Assembly (NCBI RefSeq): GCF_031455295.1
Contig: NZ_JAVDSL010000001.1
Span: 682,001-746,000 of the forward strand
Origin: Leifsonia sp. 1010
GTDB lineage: Bacteria; Actinomycetota; Actinomycetes; Actinomycetales; Microbacteriaceae
DNA: 64,000 bases
Direction of reading: 5' to 3'
How positions within the stretch are numbered: the first letter of the stretch is position 1; each line of letters begins with the position of its first letter. Below, in pieces: positions 59,260 to 64,000 of the stretch. Made by a program: the position numbers and the translations under genes. The notes under the pieces are model-generated. The model worked only from the letters and a program-made list of their open reading frames with translations. It had not been told where the DNA came from and made no database searches.

Positions 59260-60147
59260 TCAGTCGACGAAGCGAACGCCGGGTTCGCAGGCCGCCAGCC
59301 GGTCGCGCATGACCGCGACGGCGGCCGGATTGCTGTCCACCAGCACGAAGCGCCGGCCGAGCGCCGAGGCCACAGCGCCGGTCGTGCCGCTCCCCGCGAA
59401 GAAGTCGAGCACCCAGTCCCCCTCACGGCTGGACGCCTGGACGATGCGGCGCAGCACGCCCTCCGGCTTCTGCGTCGGGTACCCGGTCTTCTCGCGACCC
59501 GTCGGCGACACGATGGTGTGCCACCAGACGTCGGTGGGCAGCTTTCCGAGCTGCGCCTTCTCGGGGGTCACGAGGCCGGGCGCCATGTACGGCTCCCGCT
59601 CGACCGCGGCATTGTCGAAGTGGTACGCGGTCGGGTTCTTCACGTAGACGAGGATCGTGTCGTGCTTGGCCGGCCACCGGTTCTTCGGCTTCGCACCGTA
59701 GTCATAGGCCCAGATGATCTCGTTGAGGAACGACTCCCGGCCGAACAGCGCATCCAGCAGCACCTTGGCGTAGTGCGACTCGCGGTAGTCGAGGTGGAGG
59801 TACAGCGTCCCGTCGTCGGCCAGCACCCGCCAGGCCTCGATCAGGCGCGGCTCCAGGAAGCCCCAGTAGTCCTCGAAGCGGTCGTCGTAGCTGAGCAGGT
59901 CGCCCTTGATGCGCTCGTAGCTGCGCCCCTTGAAGCCGATCACGCTGCCGACGCCGCCCTCGGAGCGCACCGACGTGAGGGTCTGGCGCGCCTGCGGCCG
60001 CCCGGTGTTGAAAGGAGGGTCGAGGTAGATCAGGCGGAAGGACGCGTCCGGCAGAGCCGCCAGCACCTCCAGGTTGTCGCCCTGCACGACCGTGCTGGGC
60101 GCATCCGGATGCCACAGCGGTTCGGCTGCGGGAGCGGGCTGCGACAT
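59260..60147 (-). CDS. Orphan DNA methyltransferase, beta class
   Basis: 295 residues from ATG 60147 (MSQPAPAAEPLWHPDAPSTV). The catalytic motif IV DPPFNTG (residue about 50) precedes the SAM-binding motif DFFAGSGTTGAVASALG near the C-terminus, the beta-class order of N6-adenine or N4-cytosine enzymes. TQKPEGVLRRIV is motif X. No restriction enzyme or second specificity gene is adjacent, so it is a solitary methyltransferase, possibly regulatory like CcrM. The specificity cannot be read. Confidence 0.92.
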   Translation of the reverse strand: MSQPAPAAEPLWHPDAPSTVVQGDNLEVLAALPDASFRLIYLDPPFNTGRPQARQTLTSVRSEGGVGSVIGFKGRSYERIKGDLLSYDDRFEDYWGFLEPRLIEAWRVLADDGTLYLHLDYRESHYAKVLLDALFGRESFLNEIIWAYDYGAKPKNRWPAKHDTILVYVKNPTAYHFDNAAVEREPYMAPGLVTPEKAQLGKLPTDVWWHTIVSPTGREKTGYPTQKPEGVLRRIVQASSREGDWVLDFFAGSGTTGAVASALGRRFVLVDSNPAAVAVMRDRLAACEPGVRFVD

Positions 60148-60178
60148 GCGACCATTCTCGCAGCGGAGAGAATGGACT

Positions 60179-61066
60179 GTGCACAACCTCGGCCTCCTCT
60201 TCGACGTCGACGGGCCCATCGCGAGTCCCGTCACCCGCACCATCGCCATCCGCAGCATCGTCACCGACCTCGTCGCGATGGCCGCCGCGGGCGTTCCGAT
60301 CGCGTTCATCACCGGACGGTCGGGCGATTTCATCCGCAACCAGGTGGTGAATCCGCTGTGCGACGCGGGCCTCGGCGATGCGCTCGATCAGCACGGCGCG
60401 CGGATGTTCGGCGTGTTCGAGAAGGGCGGCGCGTGGGCGCCGATCACCGGCGAGGGGATGGGCGAAGTCACCGTGGACGAGACGGTCGCCTTCACGCCCG
60501 AGGCGGTCGACGCGGTCCGCCGGCTCGTGCGCGAACGCTTCGCCGACACCATGTTCTTCGACGAGACGAAGCGCGCGATGATCTCGGTCGAGCAGCGCAC
60601 CGACGTGGATGCAGAGACCTACGCCGAGGCCCAGTCGCGCTTCCAGGACGCCGCCTTCGACGCGCTGACCGGCCTCGGGGTCGGCCTGCGCTACGGCGAC
60701 CGGGAGGCGCCCGACGCCGATGGTGCCGTGCCGTACCGGATCGACCCGACCATCATCTCCACCGACATCGAGTCGGTGCTGCTCGACAAGGACCGCGGAG
60801 CGCAGCGCGCCTTCGACTACTTCGCGGCGCGCGGGCCGCTCCCTCGCCGCTGGCGGTCGGTGGGCGACTCGCGTAGCGACTACAAGATGGCGGACTTCGT
60901 GCACGACGCGGGCTACGAGGTCGCGCACGTGGATGTGCGACCCGCCGACGGCGTGCTCGAGCGGCCGTACCAGGTGATCACGATCGGCGACGCCATCCAC
61001 GACGACGCCGGCGCGGAGTTCCTCGCCCACTGGCGCCGCGAACTCGGTCTGGACGCGACCGCCTGA
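60179..61066 (+). CDS. HAD-superfamily-like hydrolase
   Basis: 295 residues from GTG 60179 (VHNLGLLFDVDGPIASPVTR), after GGAGAG. The N-terminal LLFDVDGPI is HAD motif I (DxD), IAFITGRSGDF is motif II, and VGDSRSDYKMADF near the end is motif IV (GDSxxD). The cap domain lies between. Close to trehalose-phosphatase or Cof-type fold; the substrate is unknown. Divergent from the methyltransferase gene across 31 bp. The palindrome at 61078 follows 11 bp after its stop. Confidence 0.85.
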   Translation: MHNLGLLFDVDGPIASPVTRTIAIRSIVTDLVAMAAAGVPIAFITGRSGDFIRNQVVNPLCDAGLGDALDQHGARMFGVFEKGGAWAPITGEGMGEVTVDETVAFTPEAVDAVRRLVRERFADTMFFDETKRAMISVEQRTDVDAETYAEAQSRFQDAAFDALTGLGVGLRYGDREAPDADGAVPYRIDPTIISTDIESVLLDKDRGAQRAFDYFAARGPLPRRWRSVGDSRSDYKMADFVHDAGYEVAHVDVRPADGVLERPYQVITIGDAIHDDAGAEFLAHWRRELGLDATA

Positions 61067-61077
61067 CAGCCTCGATG

Positions 61078-61142
61078 CGCGCGATTTGCGCCAAATCGCT
61101 GTTATGCGGCCGTCATAACCGAGATTTGGCGCAAATCTCGCG
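61078..61142. repeat. Long imperfect palindrome with nested palindromes
   Basis: Arms 61078-61106 and 61114-61142 (29 nt each) complement at 26 positions around a 7-nt loop. Each arm contains the self-complementary GATTTGCGCCAAATC or its mirror, and the inner part GTTATG/CATAAC closes the loop. It lies between two convergent genes and is a likely bidirectional terminator. It resembles the palindrome at 56060-56133 in design but not in sequence. Confidence 0.88.
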
Positions 61143-61182
61143 GCAGCGGGAGGCGGGGGCGGGGCGTGGGGAGACGCGCGCG

Positions 61183-61659
61183 TCAGGCGAGCTCGCGGCC
61201 GCGGTTGCGGCGGCGGATCTCGCGCGGCGCCCGCCCGCCGAGGAAGGAGCGCGCCGGGTCGACCATGAAGCCCTGGCGGAGCGCCTCGCGGCCGACCAGC
61301 ATCCGGAAGCCCATCTGGTCGCGGTTGGTCAGCGTCGTCTCCGCGGTCACCGGGCGGCCGCCGAGCACCAGCTCGAGCAGCACGACGATCCGCTCCTCCG
61401 TGTGACCGGACGAACTGCGCACCACACGGCGGTCGTGCACCGCGCACTCGGCGGTGACCGCATCCCGGTCGGAGTCCTGCCACGGCTGCACCCGGAACCG
61501 CACCCGGTCGCCCGGCAGCTCCTCGATGTCGAAGGCGTGCAGGGACGAGCTACGGGCGCCGGTGTCCACCTTCACCTTGATCCACGGCACGCCGATACCG
61601 GGAAGACTCACCCACTCACGCCAGCCGACCGTGTCGGTGGTTGGATGGAGGTCGGCCAT
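61183..61659 (-). CDS. Retropepsin-like aspartic protease (RimB/RloA2-like)
   Basis: 158 residues. WREWVSLPGIGVPWIKVKVDTGARSSSLHAFD contains the D-T-G-A aspartic-protease signature, and the following VLGGRPVTAETTLTNRDQMGFRMLVGREAL matches the ATP-dependent zinc-protease family PF05618, now thought to be retropepsin-like. In Pseudomonas the homologue RimB removes the glutamate tail added to ribosomal protein S6 by RimK. Here a RimK-type ligase starts 26 bp away in the opposite direction, supporting that partnership. Confidence 0.88.
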   Translation of the reverse strand: MADLHPTTDTVGWREWVSLPGIGVPWIKVKVDTGARSSSLHAFDIEELPGDRVRFRVQPWQDSDRDAVTAECAVHDRRVVRSSSGHTEERIVVLLELVLGGRPVTAETTLTNRDQMGFRMLVGREALRQGFMVDPARSFLGGRAPREIRRRNRGRELA

Positions 61660-61685
61660 TCCCCCATCTTTGCAGGAGCCCTCCC

Positions 61686-62912
61686 GTGAAACTCGCCATC
61701 CTCTCGCGCGCCCCGCACGCGTACTCGACGCAGCGGCTGCGTTCGGCGGCCGAGAACCGCGGTCATACGGTCAAGGTGCTCAACACGCTGCGGTTCGCGA
61801 TCGACCTCTCCGGCGACGAGCCGGACCTGCAGTACCGCGGCCGGCTGCTGTCCGACTACGACGCGATCCTGCCGCGCATCGGCAACTCGATCACCTACTA
61901 CGGCACCGCGGTCGTGCGGCAGTTCGAGCAGATGGATGTGTACACGCCGAACACCGCGAACGGCATCACGAACTCGCGGGACAAGCTGCGGGCCACGCAG
62001 ATCCTCTCGCGCCACAACATCGGGATGCCGCGCACGGCGTTCGTGAACAGCCGCGCGGACGTGCGCATGGCGATCGAGCGCGTCGGCGGCGCGCCCGTCG
62101 TGATCAAGCTGCTCGAGGGCACGCAGGGCATCGGCGTCATCCTGGCCCCGGAGGCGAAGATCGCGGAGTCGATCATCGAGACGCTGCACTCCACGAAGCA
62201 GAACGTGCTCATCCAGAGCTTCATCGCCGAGAGCCGCGGGCGCGACATCCGCGCGCTCGTCGTCGGGGACCGGGTGGTGGCCGCGATGCGGCGGGTGGCG
62301 AGCGGCGACGAGTTCCGCTCCAACGTGCACCGCGGCGGCACCGTCGAGAAGGTCGCACTGACTCCCGAGTTCGAGGAGGCGGCAGTGCGGTCGGCCCAGA
62401 TCATGGGACTTCGCGTCGCCGGCGTCGACATGCTGGAGGGCAAGGACGGCCCTCTGGTGATGGAGGTTAACTCCTCACCGGGGCTCGAGGGCATCGAGCG
62501 GGCGACCGGACTGGATGTGGCCGGTGCGATCATCGACTTCATCGACAATCAGGTGGCGTTCCCCGAGATCGACGTCCGTCAGCGCCTCACCGTCTCGACC
62601 GGCTACGGAGTCGCCGAACTGCTCGTGCACACCAACGCGGACCTCGTCGGCAAGACCCTCCGCGACTCCGGTCTCGGCGACCGCGACATCTCGGTGCTCA
62701 CCCTGCACCGGGGCGCGTCCGTCATCCCGAACCCGCGCAGCGGCGTCGTCCTGGAGGCCGGAGACCGGCTGCTCTGCTTCGGGCGGCTGGAGGAGATGCG
62801 GTCGATGATCCCGGACCGGCGCAAGCGCCGCGCCAAGGTGCGCAAGCTGCCGAAGGAGGCGCAGGAGGCGCTGACCGAGAGCGAGACCGCGCCCGTCGCC
62901 GCGACGGAGTGA
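61686..62912 (+). CDS. RimK-type ATP-grasp ligase fused to RCK_C domain
   Basis: 408 residues from GTG 61686 (VKLAILSRAPHAYSTQRLRS) after AGGAG. Residues 1-290 are the RimK ATP-grasp ligase (ILPRIGNSITYYG, NSRDKLRATQILSRHNIGMP, VIKLLEGTQGIGV, MEVNSSPGLEGIE). Residues about 300-375 form a TrkA-C/RCK_C domain (VSTGYGVAELLVHTNADLVG, LEAGDRLLCFGRLEEM), usually found in K+ or citrate transport regulators. The basic tail is RRKRRAKVRK. RimK adds glutamates to ribosomal protein S6 in Gram-negatives. The fusion suggests ligand control. Confidence 0.9.
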   Translation: MKLAILSRAPHAYSTQRLRSAAENRGHTVKVLNTLRFAIDLSGDEPDLQYRGRLLSDYDAILPRIGNSITYYGTAVVRQFEQMDVYTPNTANGITNSRDKLRATQILSRHNIGMPRTAFVNSRADVRMAIERVGGAPVVIKLLEGTQGIGVILAPEAKIAESIIETLHSTKQNVLIQSFIAESRGRDIRALVVGDRVVAAMRRVASGDEFRSNVHRGGTVEKVALTPEFEEAAVRSAQIMGLRVAGVDMLEGKDGPLVMEVNSSPGLEGIERATGLDVAGAIIDFIDNQVAFPEIDVRQRLTVSTGYGVAELLVHTNADLVGKTLRDSGLGDRDISVLTLHRGASVIPNPRSGVVLEAGDRLLCFGRLEEMRSMIPDRRKRRAKVRKLPKEAQEALTESETAPVAATE

Positions 62913-62930
62913 GAGCGGGCGACGGTGCTG

Positions 62931-63506
62931 CTATGCCGCCGCCGTCGTCCGGGCGCGCACGTGCGCCCGTTCGCCCTGCGCCCCGAACAGGGACACCAGT
63001 TCGACCGCGCCTCCCGGCTCGGCTCCGAACCAATGCGGCACTCGCGTGTCGAACTCCGCCGCCTCCCCGGGCTCGAGCACGACCTCCTCGTCGCCGAGCA
63101 GCAAGCGGAGCCGTCCGCTGAGCACGTAGAGCCACTCGTAGCCCTCGTGGGTACGCTGCCGCGGGACGGCGCGAACGCGGGGCGGTACGACGATCTTGTA
63201 GGCCTGCAGTCCCGTCGCGTGCCGGGACAGCGGCAGAAGGGTCATCCCCTCGCAGTCGATCGGCCGGGCACGCACCCGCGGGTCTGACGGCGGCGTCCGG
63301 ACGAGCTCGTCGAGCGTTGTGCCGTACACGCGCGCCAACGGCAGCAGAAGTTCGAGAGTCGCCTTGCGGCGGCCGGACTCCAGGCGGCTCAGCGTGCTGG
63401 TGGAGATACCGGTGGCCTGCTCGACCTCGGCGAGTGTGAGGCCGCGGTCGGTGCGCAGGCTGCGCAGCCGGGCCCCGGCGGCCGCGATGGCGTCTTCGGT
63501 GTCCAT
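62931..63506 (-). CDS. XRE-cupin transcription regulator
   Basis: 191 residues from ATG 63506 (MDTEDAIAAAGARLRSLRTD). The helix-turn-helix is LRTDRGLTLAEVEQATGISTSTLSRLESGRRKATLELLLPLARV. A C-terminal cupin shows YKIVVPPRVRAVP, HEGYEWLYVLSGRLRLLLGDEEVVLEPGEAAEFDTRVPHWF. Such regulators sense small metabolites through the cupin. The palindrome just upstream is its likely operator. Divergent from the flavoprotein gene, which it probably controls. Confidence 0.93.
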   Translation of the reverse strand: MDTEDAIAAAGARLRSLRTDRGLTLAEVEQATGISTSTLSRLESGRRKATLELLLPLARVYGTTLDELVRTPPSDPRVRARPIDCEGMTLLPLSRHATGLQAYKIVVPPRVRAVPRQRTHEGYEWLYVLSGRLRLLLGDEEVVLEPGEAAEFDTRVPHWFGAEPGGAVELVSLFGAQGERAHVRARTTAAA

Positions 63507-63513
63507 GGGACTA

Positions 63514-63543
63514 TTTTGCCATTTCGGCAAGATTATTTGCCAT
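63514..63543. promoter_or_regulatory. Operator between XRE-cupin and flavoprotein genes
   Basis: TTGCC-ATTTC-GGCAA at 63516-63530 is a perfect 5-bp palindrome with a 5-bp centre. TTTGCCAT occurs twice within TTTTGCCAT (63514-63522) and ATTTGCCAT (63535-63543), 21 bp (two helical turns) apart. The A/T-rich setting in a 65-bp divergent gap fits an XRE-family operator. Confidence 0.65.
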
Positions 63544-63571
63544 CCCGAGGACCGGCACCGACACTGGCTGC

Positions 63572-64000
63572 ATGACGGACCAGTGGGAACAGCAGGACGA
63601 GATGGTGGACGCCGTGGTGATCGGCGGCGGCGCGGCGGGACTCAACGGCGCGCTGATGCTGGCGCGCTCGCGCCGCGATGTGCTCGTGATCGACTCCGGG
63701 TCGCCGCGCAACGCGCCGGCGGACGGCGTGCACGGTCTTCTCGGCCGTGAGGGGATGCCGCCGGCGGAGCTGCTGCGGATCGGGCGCGAGGAGGTCCGGC
63801 GCTACGGCGGACGCATCCTCGACGGCGAGGTGACGGATGCGGTGCGCTCGGACGACGGATTCGTCGTCACCCTCAGTGACGGACGTAGGGTCGGGGCGCG
63901 CCGCCTGCTGGTCGCGACCGGCCTGCGGGATGTGCTCCCCGACATCCCGGGCCTCGCCGAGCGTTGGGGCCGCGATCTCGTGCACTGCCCGTACTGCCAC
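63572..64000 (+). CDS. Thioredoxin-reductase-like FAD oxidoreductase (partial)
   Basis: 143 codons are present before the window ends. The FAD-binding Rossmann motif is VVIGGGAAGLNGALMLARSR, the strand VLVIDSG follows, VLLATG-like RRLLVATGLRDVLPDIPGL is the second nucleotide-site motif, and the sequence ends in HCPYCH, the redox-active CxxC of the thioredoxin-reductase-like class II oxidoreductases. It transfers electrons from NAD(P)H; the partner is unknown. The divergent XRE-cupin gene suggests it is inducible. Confidence 0.9.
   Translation, partial: MTDQWEQQDEMVDAVVIGGGAAGLNGALMLARSRRDVLVIDSGSPRNAPADGVHGLLGREGMPPAELLRIGREEVRRYGGRILDGEVTDAVRSDDGFVVTLSDGRRVGARRLLVATGLRDVLPDIPGLAERWGRDLVHCPYCH

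Noticed and set aside
1-64000. CRISPR arrays, rRNA genes, intact insertion sequences, plasmid origins
   Set aside because: No regularly spaced identical repeats, no rRNA-like stretches, no transposase with flanking inverted repeats and no replication genes were seen.

Overview
The window reads as chromosomal DNA from a high-GC actinomycete, most likely a Microbacteriaceae member of the Leifsonia/Microbacterium type. Reasons: strong G/C bias at third codon positions, GTG and TTG starts, a DUF2510 protein, actinobacterial kdpFABC, CebR-type sugar regulation, LCP and VanY envelope proteins, an orphan beta-class DNA methyltransferase, and a RimK ligase fused to an RCK_C domain. Family names come from motifs read by eye; no database search was run.

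Left part (1-10.9 kb), accessory in character. After the tail of an HxlR-type regulator come two paralogous ECF sigma factor/membrane-partner pairs (141-2344 and 4554-5746). They share a matching promoter (GGAACC, then TCGGACA-Y-TA) that puts transcription start at or next to the start codon. Between and after them lie a VOC protein, an ankyrin protein, a small hypothetical, a bidirectional hairpin and a possible 35-residue ORF. From about 6.2 to 10.7 kb the sequence is more A/T-rich and holds a membrane protein, a small HTH protein, decayed integrase and transposase-like fragments, a DUF3800 protein, and a secreted four-cysteine protein followed by a small two-helix membrane protein. A tRNA-Ser(GCU) has its 3' end facing this stretch, as expected for an old tRNA-integrated island.

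Middle (11-33.9 kb). DUF2510 and TfoX-like small proteins and a serine hydrolase precede kdpFABC, which starts with a 27-codon ORF overlapping kdpF. Next come a DUF6069/TetR divergent pair with a perfect operator, a peptidase S51 protein and a MacA/MacB-like three-gene exporter. A long reverse-strand operon (32904 down to 22795) encodes a GH4 glycosidase, an ABC sugar importer, GatY- and GatZ-type aldolase subunits, an AgaS-type SIS isomerase, a BadF-type kinase and a Gfo/Idh oxidoreductase. A DeoR-type regulator is divergent. This looks like amino-sugar or galactoside catabolism through tagatose phosphates.

Right part (33.8-64 kb), mostly core. tRNA-Ser(UGA), an LCP protein, a Cof-type HAD phosphatase, serS, a diacylglycerol-kinase-type enzyme, an SGNH hydrolase, a lipoprotein, pheA, pgm, a VanY-type carboxypeptidase, an amidase_6 protein and an EmrB-type MFS pump. 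A cellobiose-type operon follows (binding protein, two permeases, GH1 glucosidase, LacI regulator) with two identical TGAGAGCGCTCTCA operators. The last 10 kb holds a CGNR regulator with a divergent MFS protein, a START-like protein, a fluoroacetate-dehalogenase-like hydrolase, PAP2 and DUF4190 membrane proteins, the orphan methyltransferase with a divergent HAD-like protein, a retropepsin-like protease divergent from RimK-RCK_C, and an XRE-cupin regulator divergent from a CPYC flavoprotein that runs off the end. Two long nested palindromes lie at 56060-56133 and 61078-61142.
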